Of a DNA stretch of 64,000 nucleotides, positions 17,443 to 25,855 are shown piece after piece. Below the pieces are notes generated by a model, which was given only the letters and a program-made list of their open reading frames with translations, made no database searches and was not told where the DNA came from. The stretch is from BD2-11 sp965115885 (GTDB taxonomy: Bacteria > Gemmatimonadota > Gemmatimonadetes > Longimicrobiales > Gaopeijiaceae): assembly GCA_965115885.1 (NCBI GenBank), contig OZ220479.1, positions 3,224,001-3,288,000 of the forward strand, read 5' to 3'. The stretch's first letter is position 1, and the number at the start of each line of letters is the position of its first letter. Both the position numbers and the translations under genes were made by a program.

Positions 17443-18747
17443 ATGAGCCGTCCCTCCGTCCGCTCGGCCGTCCCCCTCGTCGCCGCCGCGCTCCTCCCCG
17501 CCGCCACGCCACCCGCCCGGGCCGCCCAGGGAAGCGTGGCCCAGGCGGAAGTGCGCGCCCTCGCCGACCATCCCTCCGTCCAAGCCGCCTTCCGCCACAT
17601 CGAGGAAAACGACCCCCGGACCATCGCCACCCTGCGCGAACTCACCCAGATCCCCGCCCCTCCCTTCATGGAAGAGGCGCGCGGGCAACGGTTCCTGGAG
17701 CTCGTCCGGGAAGCCGGGGTGGACTCCGCCTGGGTCGACGAGGTGGGCAACGTCATCGGAGTGCGGCGCGGCAACGGTTCCGGCAGGATGATCTTCTCCG
17801 GGCATCTGGACACGGTCTTTCCCGAGGGGACGGACGTGACCGTCCGCGAGCGCGGCGACACCCTCTTCGCGCCCGGCATCGCCGACGACACCCGCGGCTT
17901 GGCGACCGTCCTCGCGGTGTTGCGCGCGATGAACGCCGCCGACATCCGGACCGAACGGGACGTTTGGTTCGTGGGCACGGTGGGGGAGGAGGGTACCGGC
18001 GACCTGCGCGGGGTCAAGCACATCTTCCGCGAAGGCGCGTCCGGCTTCGACGCCTTCGTCTCGGTGGACGGCCTCGGACACAGCGGGGTGACCAACGCCG
18101 GCCTCGGGTCGCACCGCTACCGGGTCGCCTTCAAGGGGCCGGGCGGACACTCCTGGGGGGCCTTCGGGCTCGGCAACCCCATTCACGCCCTCGGGCGCGC
18201 GGTGGCCGCCTTCGACGCCGAAGCCAAGCGCTACACCGACGCCGCCGAGCGGCGCACCAGCTACAACGTGGGCACGGTGGGCGGCGGCACCTCGGTGAAT
18301 TCGATCCCCTTCGAGGCGTGGATGGAGATCGACATGCGCTCGGAGAGCCCGCAGGCGCTCTTGGAGATCGACGCCGTCTTCCATGCGGCCATGCAACGGG
18401 GACTGGAGGAAGCCAACGCGGTGCGCGCCCGGGGCGAGGAGCTCACCCTCGAAGTCACCATGATCGGCGACCGGCCCAGCGGCGAGATCCCGGAGGATCA
18501 CCCCTTCATCCAGCGTGCGCTGGCGGCTACCGAAGCGATGGGCGGCATCGCCTCTCTGCGGCGCTCCTCGACCGACTCCAATACGCCCATCGCGCTCGGC
18601 GTCCCCTCCATCACCATCGGCGGAGGCGGCGCGGGCGGCAACTCGCACTCGCTCGCCGAGTTCTTCGTGAACCGCAACGGTCCCGTCGGCATTCAGCGCG
18701 CGTTGCTGATCCTGGTGGCGGAGGCGGGGATGGTGCCGATGACGTAG
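17443..18747 (+). CDS. Secreted M20-family metallopeptidase
   Basis: M20 di-zinc peptidases cleave dipeptides, tripeptides or acyl-amino acids. The two-domain pattern is complete: metal ligands in SGHLDTVFP, IADDTRG, the catalytic Glu pair in VGEEGTGD, an Asp in FVSVDGLGH, a dimerisation segment with FKGPGGHSWGAFG, and the last His ligand in GGNSHSLAEF. A signal peptide (AAALLPAATPPARAAQ) indicates export. The ATG at 17443 is preferred over one 45 bases earlier because it directly precedes the signal sequence. It is convergent with the island methyltransferase, with 80 bases between stops. Confidence 0.9.
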   Translation: MSRPSVRSAVPLVAAALLPAATPPARAAQGSVAQAEVRALADHPSVQAAFRHIEENDPRTIATLRELTQIPAPPFMEEARGQRFLELVREAGVDSAWVDEVGNVIGVRRGNGSGRMIFSGHLDTVFPEGTDVTVRERGDTLFAPGIADDTRGLATVLAVLRAMNAADIRTERDVWFVGTVGEEGTGDLRGVKHIFREGASGFDAFVSVDGLGHSGVTNAGLGSHRYRVAFKGPGGHSWGAFGLGNPIHALGRAVAAFDAEAKRYTDAAERRTSYNVGTVGGGTSVNSIPFEAWMEIDMRSESPQALLEIDAVFHAAMQRGLEEANAVRARGEELTLEVTMIGDRPSGEIPEDHPFIQRALAATEAMGGIASLRRSSTDSNTPIALGVPSITIGGGGAGGNSHSLAEFFVNRNGPVGIQRALLILVAEAGMVPMT

Positions 18748-18791
18748 TCCGCGACGGGCGGCTCCGGTGCGGCCGATCCACGTCTTTCCAG

Positions 18792-18813
18792 ACGGTTCTT
18801 TTACGGTTCTTTT
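18792..18813. repeat. Two tandem copies of ACGGTTCTTTT at the island edge
   Basis: An 11-base unit occurs twice back to back in the 80-base gap between the M20 gene and the methyltransferase, at the point where base composition changes. It could be a decayed end of the inserted island; nothing else supports an attachment site. Confidence 0.5.
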
Positions 18814-18827
18814 CATCTTCGACGCAT

Positions 18828-20747
18828 TCAGAACTCCGTACGGATCACCAGTGAATACTCGAGTTCGACGTCGTCCCAGAGGTCCTGGAAACCGAGGTCG
18901 GCCAAGAAAATCTTGTCGGAGCGGTCGGTGACGTCACGACAGAGAGCAAGGTTGTAGTTCCCAACCCGCTTTCCAGCATTCTGATTGTAGACTGTGTTCT
19001 TCTCCATGGCGGCACCAAGCGTCGAAAACAACGACGCCACCACCTGCCGCATCGACGGACTGAGCTGTTGCGGGCCGATCGGTGCATCCAAAAAATTGGT
19101 TTTGGTTAAATTGAAACTGTCGCCAACCACGATCCACCAGATGAAGAGCAACCTGCCGTTCAAGAGCACCATGGCCGCGTCGCGGCGGATCCGGTCGGTG
19201 AAATGCACCGTTCCGTATTTCGTATGTTCAAGAACTTCTCCGTTACGACCCGTAACCAGTGGCTTGTCCACACAGAAAGTCAGCCAATTGTACCCCGTTT
19301 GCTTGAAGTGAAGCTCGTGAGAACCGAAGAAGGGCTCGCATACATCGTAGCGGAAGCGATAGTCGCTTTCCAACAGGGATTCGAAAACGCGGAGAAGGCG
19401 GCTTCCTCCCACCTTCGGAATCACTCCACCCCATCGGTCAGGAGAGTATTTCAGATAGGAAATCAGCGTGAACAATACTGGCCGTTCCTCTTTGTCGAAC
19501 CAACGATGCAAGCGAGTCGTATAATAACAACGGGCTAGCGACGAGCCGCCGTCGGGCCGCCTGCGGCCTAGGAAGATCGTGTTGCGAATCTGTTCGCCAC
19601 CACTGCCACTGAACAGTTTGGAAGGACGTCGATCAAACGAAGAAAACCACGCAGGTCCGCACCGTGCGTAGAGCAAATCGCGAAGAGGCCGAAACCGGCC
19701 GCTGAACGTCAAACTCAGCGGCACTATCATTCCGACCCGTCCACATGGACGCGTTACGGCAACGCTTCGCTCGACCACCGCCGCATAGACATCCGAACAC
19801 GACGCCGTCTCAAAATCAGCAGAGAGGACATACAGTTTCCGGATCTCGCTCATGCGGATGTAGGGTGGATTGCCTACGACCACATCGAAACCACCCTGTT
19901 TCTCGACGACCTCGAAGAATTCGGCGCACCAGTGGAAGGGTTGGTGCTTGTTCCGCCACTCTTCAAGCCGTCGTGATTTGCCGGGTGAGACACCGTAATC
20001 GGATGCCAAGTGCCGATCAAGCAATTTTCGAAACTCCCTCGTGCGACACCGAACTTCGCGCTTGGCGTCGCGGATGACAGCAGTTTCAGTACTTGTCTCC
20101 GTTTGGAGGTGCTGAAACCGAGCAAACGCCGTGGCGGCACGGTTCGCCAAATCAACGATGCCAGAAAGCAGAACATCTTTCATCATATTGCCCCGAAAAG
20201 CTCTGCCGATCTCGCTAACCGATGAGAAACCCACCAACGCGTTGCCAGATCGGATATTGAAATCGATGTCGGGGAGCGGTTCGATCTGCTCGGACGACTC
20301 AAGTTGAGCAACGAGTTTGAGAAAGAGGCGCAGCTTGCATATTTCGATAGCTTCCTTCATAATGTCCACACCGTATAGATTGTTGAGCACAATAGACTTG
20401 AGAATGAAGTAGCGTTGACTAGGATGTTGGTCCAAGTCCCTCAGGACCTTCTCAGCTTCCGTCGAAGCAAAATCTCGCATACGGGCTAGGCAGGCGGCAT
20501 AAACAGGTTCGAGGACCTTCAGGGCCGCAAACAGGAAAGCGCCGGAGCCGCAAGTTGGATCGAGAATCGTGATGCTGGTGGCTGCCCGCCAAATTGCCAG
20601 AACCATCGGTTCATCGGCGTAGTCAATGACATCGAGAATCAATCGCTCGGCGTCTAAGTTCAGCGTCACCAGATCGTCTGCATCGCGAACCCGACCGGAG
20701 GCGACTTTCTCTCGCACTTCTGCGTAGCGCTTGCGCCGCGCAACCAC
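18828..20747 (-). CDS. Eco57I-type DNA adenine methyltransferase, catalytic and recognition half (out of frame with its N-terminus)
   Basis: This segment carries SAM-binding motif I (LDPTCGSGAFLFAAL) and catalytic motif IV (VVVGNPPYIRM), typical of N6-adenine methyltransferases of the Eco57I/type IIG or BREX/DISARM class, followed by about 350 residues of putative target recognition. The coordinates begin at the first possible start (GTG 20747). The frame is in fact open further upstream, without a stop, to the octanucleotide repeat at 21003, and that extra stretch is protein-like (DPDRYIRPPLGHGFAWDT, then LELPEKIVAGLDDPAKR). The true N-terminus is therefore the neighbouring frame. As sequenced the catalytic half has no ribosome site and is presumably not made. 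Composition is clearly more A/T-rich than the flanks. Confidence 0.85.
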   Translation of the reverse strand: MVARRKRYAEVREKVASGRVRDADDLVTLNLDAERLILDVIDYADEPMVLAIWRAATSITILDPTCGSGAFLFAALKVLEPVYAACLARMRDFASTEAEKVLRDLDQHPSQRYFILKSIVLNNLYGVDIMKEAIEICKLRLFLKLVAQLESSEQIEPLPDIDFNIRSGNALVGFSSVSEIGRAFRGNMMKDVLLSGIVDLANRAATAFARFQHLQTETSTETAVIRDAKREVRCRTREFRKLLDRHLASDYGVSPGKSRRLEEWRNKHQPFHWCAEFFEVVEKQGGFDVVVGNPPYIRMSEIRKLYVLSADFETASCSDVYAAVVERSVAVTRPCGRVGMIVPLSLTFSGRFRPLRDLLYARCGPAWFSSFDRRPSKLFSGSGGEQIRNTIFLGRRRPDGGSSLARCYYTTRLHRWFDKEERPVLFTLISYLKYSPDRWGGVIPKVGGSRLLRVFESLLESDYRFRYDVCEPFFGSHELHFKQTGYNWLTFCVDKPLVTGRNGEVLEHTKYGTVHFTDRIRRDAAMVLLNGRLLFIWWIVVGDSFNLTKTNFLDAPIGPQQLSPSMRQVVASLFSTLGAAMEKNTVYNQNAGKRVGNYNLALCRDVTDRSDKIFLADLGFQDLWDDVELEYSLVIRTEF

Positions 20748-20971
20748 CTGTCGCCACGTTTCGCGAGGATGGGCATGTGTTAGCGGTGGACCATCGCCGC
20801 TCGAGGTGGGCCGATCCCAGTTTACACGCTTGGCGGGGTCGTCGAGCCCGGCAACGATCTTCTCTGGAAGCTCAAGCGGCGGAGCGATCCGAACCGGACT
20901 TCCAATGTCGCGAGTATCCCAAGCGAACCCGTGGCCAAGCGGAGGGCGTATATAGCGGTCAGGGTCTTGCC

Positions 20972-22168
20972 TTACCCATCGGTAGGCGTTAAAGCAAAAT
21001 TTGGGCTGGCGGGCTGGCGGGCTGGCGGGCTGGCGGGCTGGCGGGCTGGCGGGCTGGCGGGCTGGCGGGCCATATCCAGCAACCGCGGAATGATCGTGTT
21101 CTCGGCCATGTAGCCAGTGATGTCCTCTTTTGTGTAGTAAGCACCTTTTTCCTTCTGGTTCACCGATTTTTCAAAGATGTGGCCCAGCACATCCGGGTTG
21201 ATCTCGTTATCCCTAGCATGAGGCCGTTCGTCAAGGTGCCATGAATATCGGTCGAAGAAGTTGAAAAGCCGCTCGAAGGCCGCGTCGGGAATGCGTATGT
21301 CGGAATTTTCGCGTTCCAGATCGTGGACATCGAAAATTCCGCCGTTCAAGTATGGTACATTGCCGAGCAAGACAGCGAGTTCTGGGGAGCGCTCGGATTC
21401 AGGCGTACCCAACCCTTCGTGGAACAGCCGCTGCAAGAAAGAGCGGTAGAAATCGTGGAACCGATCAGGGCCACGAACATCACGAACGCGGTTGAGACGA
21501 TTGCGAAGATAATCGGGGTCGCCGTCCAGAAATCCGCGTTTCTGGATGAAGTAAATGAACATAAGCCGGTTCAGCATGAGCGACGCATACCAGTCCGCCT
21601 CGCCGGGCATATGGATGCCGGTGATGAATTCCCGGAAGGCGTCGGCTTCATTTTGATAGTCTTCGTAGAATTTCTTGGTGATCTTTTCGACGTTGAGCGC
21701 GTTTTTCACCCGGTCCGTGACAAGCGAGATGGTAAGACTCTCCTCCTCATCTATTCCGAACGCGAGTTTCTGGAGGCGCTGGAGAACAGGCTCGCCGGTT
21801 TGCCCGGCACTGAAGGTGTATTCTCTGCTTACGGCGGGCTTATCCGTCTCTCTGAGAACCCACTGCCACACCTGCTCGCGTCGAGCGCCGTCTACGAATA
21901 CGATCATGTGCTCGAAAGTCTGCCCGGTGATTTTGGTATCCACCTGCCTGCGGGTTGCGTAGTCGGGGATCCGCCCATCGTCTGACTCGCATTTCCAAAC
22001 GATGAAATCCACCTTCTCGGCGACAGGAACAGCGTGGAATTGTCGCTCTCCGACCGACACTGCAACAGCGGAACCGGGGCAGTGGTTCCAGCCCATCTCC
22101 TCCACGAGAAGCCTAGTCAGATCGAATCCGCGAAGGCACTGCCGCATTCTCTCGATGTCCGGGATCAC
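20972..22168 (-). CDS. Eco57I-type methyltransferase, N-terminal half, truncated at the octanucleotide repeat
   Basis: This frame encodes the N-terminal 398 residues of the large methyltransferase. Family landmarks are FEHMIVFVDGARREQVWQWV, KKFYEDYQNEADAF, YFIQKRGFLDGDP and ending in HIFEKSVNQKEKGAYYTKEDITGYM, the usual junction into the catalytic domain. It then runs into ARQPASPP repeats, leaves the family sequence, and stops after SPNFALTPTDG. The GTG at 22168 overlaps the stop of the PLD-SNF2 gene (GTGA), so translation is coupled. With one 8-bp unit fewer, the two frames join exactly into 1,110 residues, a normal size for this family. Product as sequenced: a truncated, catalytically dead protein. 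Confidence 0.85.
   Translation of the reverse strand: MIPDIERMRQCLRGFDLTRLLVEEMGWNHCPGSAVAVSVGERQFHAVPVAEKVDFIVWKCESDDGRIPDYATRRQVDTKITGQTFEHMIVFVDGARREQVWQWVLRETDKPAVSREYTFSAGQTGEPVLQRLQKLAFGIDEEESLTISLVTDRVKNALNVEKITKKFYEDYQNEADAFREFITGIHMPGEADWYASLMLNRLMFIYFIQKRGFLDGDPDYLRNRLNRVRDVRGPDRFHDFYRSFLQRLFHEGLGTPESERSPELAVLLGNVPYLNGGIFDVHDLERENSDIRIPDAAFERLFNFFDRYSWHLDERPHARDNEINPDVLGHIFEKSVNQKEKGAYYTKEDITGYMAENTIIPRLLDMARQPASPPARQPASPPARQPASPNFALTPTDG
21003..21070 (-). repeat. Octanucleotide tandem repeat (GGGCTGGC) x 8.5 inside the methyltransferase gene
   Basis: Eight perfect copies of GGGCTGGC plus a half copy GGGC lie on the plus strand, encoding ARQPASPP repeats on the coding strand. Because 8 is not a multiple of 3, each change in copy number shifts the frame. 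Codon phase upstream (codon starts at positions 1 mod 3) and downstream (2 mod 3) shows the two halves fuse when one copy is lost or two are gained. This is the classic design of a phase-variable restriction-modification gene. Confidence 0.95.
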
Positions 22169-25100
22169 GATGCAGCCTCCTTTCCAAACAACCCCAAGGA
22201 ACAAATAATGCGCGGTTCATGCGGTTCCGGATCGACATCCTCGCGGATGGAAAGACGGTCTTCGTCGCGAAGTTTCATCGCCAAGCTGGCCAATTCGTGG
22301 TCGTCCACCCCCATGCGGAGGTGGCGGTTGAGCGCGTCCGCCGCCGAACGGCGAAGCGGATGTCGGTAAATGTCATCGAGAGCCAAGCGCAAATCATCTA
22401 CATCGGCAAATAGTGGCATTTCTTTTTCCGCAAAGGCGATCCACTTTTTCAACCGCATGTAGGTTCGATAGCGGGCACCGCGTTTGGACCCCAGCCGCCC
22501 TCCGCTCCTGTGTTGCTCTTGGGCGATGTACCGCACGCCATTGGCCACGAGATCGTGGTGGCGGTCGTCGCGGGGCTGAGCCGGAGTGTCCGGCGCGCAT
22601 TCGGCGGCGGCAAGGATCTCCATCTGCGACTCGGTCACACTCCGGCCAGTTGCCGCATCCACATACGCCAACGCATCGTGGGCAGTGGCAGTGCGGAGAA
22701 AAAGAAGTACACCATCGGGCCGCCCTGGCAAGGTGCGGTGCCGCGAGCTATACACCACATCGGGAAGCGCCCGCACCGTGTTCGCCAATTCCGGGTCGTC
22801 GTCGATCGCCTTCCGCCAAATCTGCCACGCTTGGCTAGCCAAGTCGACCTCGCCGGCCTCCTCCTCGTCGTCCAAGATGCCTGCCTTTTCGTGGTACAGA
22901 TCGAGGACCAGTTCTTCACTGCCGTTGTCATCCTGAAAAAACGCCTCGTCGGCCCCGACCACCTCGGCGTTCTCGAAAAGACGCTGTCGGACCCGGCGAC
23001 GCAACTTGATGATGCGCTCGACGCCATCGGCAGGAAGGAAGGAATAGCATCGGATATCCGATTCCTTTTGACCGATTCGGTCCACACGCCCGGCGCGCTG
23101 GATGAGCCGGATGATCGCCCAGGGCAGGTCGTAGTTCACGACCACCGCGCAGTCTTGAAGGTTTTGACCTTCGCTCAGGACATCGGTGGCGATCAGTACC
23201 CGGATCTCGCTGGTTCCAGCAGGGAGACCTCCGTTGCTTTCGGGACTGAAACGTTTGGCCATCAGCGATGGGTCTAGGTGAACGCCGGTAACGCCCTCCG
23301 CGTCCCGGAGCCCTCTCTTCTTGAGTTGCCGAGTCAGGTAGTCGACCGTGTCTGCGAACTGCGAGAAAACCAAAATCTTGCGACCCGGATGTTCTTTCGT
23401 CAGCAGGGCGTAGAGAGCTTCCAGTTTCGTGTCGCGGGCCTCGTCCCACCGACCGCTCTGGTCCAGAATGTCGAGCAGGGATCGGGTGTCTTCTTCCAGT
23501 TGCCGTTCCAGCGACGCGTCGAACAGGCTTTGCCGTAGCCACTTGAACCGCCCTCTGAAGGAACGCTTCCGGTAGATGCGGTAGACAGCGGCCGCCCGAA
23601 CCATGAACGCTTCCATGCTCCACGGATCTTGAAGATCTTGTTCGTCGTCCAGAGAGACCCTTACCTGCGCGTCGTGGTCCTCGTCGTCGGTGAAGCGCGT
23701 ATCGGGTGGAACTGCGTCGAGCAATGCGACCTCTTGGCTGCCAACCGGTAGCGGAAAACCGTTGCGGATGGCATGGAGAAATACACAGTTGCGCAGGATG
23801 TGGCGATCAATCGACTGGATGAATGCCGAGCCGCTGCTTTCGAGCCGTTTGAAAAGATTCGTGCGACAGAAGCCGATCAGGCGCTTGCCCGCTCGGGACA
23901 GATTTCGGATCTGCTTCTTCTCCACCTCCGCGGCATCGGCCTCCGCGGCATCCGACAAATAAAGTCCCAAACCGTACCTCGGGAGCGATAGCCCTACGAT
24001 CTTTCTGATCACGTGTCTTCGGTAGAGGCGGGCGTACTGATCGTCGTTGTCGTTGTCGTCCACCTGGAATTTCACAGTGACAGGGACGCGCCTCGGGAAG
24101 ATTCTTGAAGATCCGTCCACCATCGTCAGACAAGGACGTCCCGTTTCGGGATCCGTATCGGTGTAGTTCGCCTGGATGAACGTTCGTGTCCGCCTGACCA
24201 GATAGAGGCGCATTAGGTCGCGCCAGTCGTCCAGATTTTCGCTCTTTTCGAAAGCAGCCAGAGTTCGAAGCCCGACTTGATAGTTTGCGCTGAACTCGCC
24301 GTCGCCCATTGCTCGGAGCAAACGCTCGGGCCGAATTCCAATGTCTTCGTCTTCGTCCAAGAAAAGTCGCAACTGGTTCGAGAGATCAAGGTAGGTCTTG
24401 TTGTAGGGCGTCGCCGACAACAGGATGACCTTACTCTCGTTGTTCTTAATGTACTCTTGGACGGCTCTGTAACGCTTGCCCTCGCGGTTGCGGAGGTTGT
24501 GGCTCTCGTCGATCAGCACAAGCCGGTAACGCCGCATCTCCGGCAAGTCCGTGAGCACCTTGCTGAGCGAAACCACCTTGGCTCGCAGCCGGTACTCGTG
24601 AGCGTGATCCTCCCACATCGAAACCAGATTTTTCGGGCAGATGATCAGCGTCTCCAACCCGAAGTCCTCCTCGAAGATACTGGCCACCGCGGTCGCCATG
24701 CGGGTTTTGCCGAGTCCCACTACATCCCCGATCAACACGCCGCCGCGCTTGCTCAAGTGTCGCGCGGCGATCTTCACCGCGGCCGCTTGAAAGTCGAAGA
24801 GTTTGTCCTCGAAAACCGGGGGGATGCTGAACTCGTTCAACCCCTCGCGCGCCTCGTAGGAAAGATGGTAGGCCATCTTGAGATAGACGTGGTAAGGTGA
24901 TACCGCGTCCTCGCGCGCCCAGCTCTCCTCAATGATTCGGATGAGTTCGCAGGTGATGTCGATACAGTAACGATCCCCCCACCGATCCTCGAACCAGCAC
25001 TCGAGCTTTCGGGCGGCGTCCTGATCGAGCACGTCCACGTTCAGTTCTCCCTGATCGGACATCCCCGCGAACGTCAGATTGCTGCTTCCGAGAAATGCCG

Positions 25101-25569
25101 TAACGGGATTCACCGGATCGTCACGGTAGAGAAGATAGAGCTTCGCGTGAAGCGAATGCCGCAGGAACAGCTTGACTGCGACCTTGCCTGCCTTCAGCTG
25201 GCGGACCAGTTGTCGGAGCGCGAACTCGTCCTCGTTGGTCGGGGCACCCAAGGTCAATTGGTCGCGCAGCTTCTTCGCCAAACGGCGCTGCAGGCGAAGC
25301 GCCTTCCGGTTGTCGATCCCGAACCGCTCCCGGTCCCGACTCGTGAAGTGCTCCCGCAACTCGTCCTCGGGCACACGTTGCATGCCGACGAGGATGCGAC
25401 AGGGTCCTTCGTCGGGCCCCCACCGGCCGACCAAGGGGGCCACGCCACCCCAGCCGCGAAGGTTGATGTAGCCCACGCAGAAATCCGCCCGAGACGAGAG
25501 GGCGAGAGTCTCCTGAAGGGCGGGGAGAAGCTTGCTAGCCGGTGTGAGGTTGTCGAAAATCCTCGGCAT
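22165..25569 (-). CDS. PLD-nuclease/SNF2-family helicase fusion (restriction or phage-defence ATPase)
   Basis: The 1,134-residue protein joins an N-terminal phospholipase D-type nuclease domain (single HxK motif LHAKLYLL near residue 140, followed by GSSNLTFAGM) to a SNF2 superfamily-2 ATPase. ATPase motifs are Walker A DVVGLGKTRMA (about 280), Walker B LVLIDESHNLRN, motif III LLSATPYNK, motif V VLIATDVLSEGQNLQ and motif VI QRAGRVDRIGQ. One HKD motif per chain suggests dimerisation for cleavage, as in BfiI. Such proteins move on DNA and cut or block foreign DNA together with a modification enzyme. The coupled downstream methyltransferase (GTGA overlap) is the likely partner. It resembles DISARM DrmD/DrmC functions in one chain, but drmA and drmB are absent. 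The upstream 286 bases hold its promoter region and no gene. Confidence 0.88.
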   Translation of the reverse strand: MPRIFDNLTPASKLLPALQETLALSSRADFCVGYINLRGWGGVAPLVGRWGPDEGPCRILVGMQRVPEDELREHFTSRDRERFGIDNRKALRLQRRLAKKLRDQLTLGAPTNEDEFALRQLVRQLKAGKVAVKLFLRHSLHAKLYLLYRDDPVNPVTAFLGSSNLTFAGMSDQGELNVDVLDQDAARKLECWFEDRWGDRYCIDITCELIRIIEESWAREDAVSPYHVYLKMAYHLSYEAREGLNEFSIPPVFEDKLFDFQAAAVKIAARHLSKRGGVLIGDVVGLGKTRMATAVASIFEEDFGLETLIICPKNLVSMWEDHAHEYRLRAKVVSLSKVLTDLPEMRRYRLVLIDESHNLRNREGKRYRAVQEYIKNNESKVILLSATPYNKTYLDLSNQLRLFLDEDEDIGIRPERLLRAMGDGEFSANYQVGLRTLAAFEKSENLDDWRDLMRLYLVRRTRTFIQANYTDTDPETGRPCLTMVDGSSRIFPRRVPVTVKFQVDDNDNDDQYARLYRRHVIRKIVGLSLPRYGLGLYLSDAAEADAAEVEKKQIRNLSRAGKRLIGFCRTNLFKRLESSGSAFIQSIDRHILRNCVFLHAIRNGFPLPVGSQEVALLDAVPPDTRFTDDEDHDAQVRVSLDDEQDLQDPWSMEAFMVRAAAVYRIYRKRSFRGRFKWLRQSLFDASLERQLEEDTRSLLDILDQSGRWDEARDTKLEALYALLTKEHPGRKILVFSQFADTVDYLTRQLKKRGLRDAEGVTGVHLDPSLMAKRFSPESNGGLPAGTSEIRVLIATDVLSEGQNLQDCAVVVNYDLPWAIIRLIQRAGRVDRIGQKESDIRCYSFLPADGVERIIKLRRRVRQRLFENAEVVGADEAFFQDDNGSEELVLDLYHEKAGILDDEEEAGEVDLASQAWQIWRKAIDDDPELANTVRALPDVVYSSRHRTLPGRPDGVLLFLRTATAHDALAYVDAATGRSVTESQMEILAAAECAPDTPAQPRDDRHHDLVANGVRYIAQEQHRSGGRLGSKRGARYRTYMRLKKWIAFAEKEMPLFADVDDLRLALDDIYRHPLRRSAADALNRHLRMGVDDHELASLAMKLRDEDRLSIREDVDPEPHEPRIICSLGLFGKEAAS

Positions 25570-25855
25570 GATCGACAGCTGGCTTTAGCGGGAAACCGAC
25601 TTGGGAAGCGTGGGTGAGCCTGAAAGCAATACGGTAGCGCTCCAACTCAGGCAACTCCCTTTGGGAAAACGAATCCGGCACCGGCGAGAGCGAAGTGATC
25701 CGCGGGCTTCCTCAATCCGGCGCTCGACTTGCCGTGTCGGCGATGGCGGCGGATTCTTGCAGGCAGGCATCCGCCAAGCGGGCACCCGCACGCCCGACCC
25801 TCGCCCCCAGCCATCCCCCGCACCGCACCCAGCACCCGAAACCACGAGAGAACCG

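Noticed and set aside
18828..20747. Independent short methyltransferase gene starting at GTG 20747
   Set aside because: The frame stays open and protein-like for another 250 bases up to the repeat, and no ribosome site precedes 20747; it is the second half of the larger protein.
21003..21070. CRISPR-like array or coding repeat domain
   Set aside because: The unit is only 8 bases without spacers, and its encoded ARQPASPP repeat occurs only at this linker; a slippage tract fits better.
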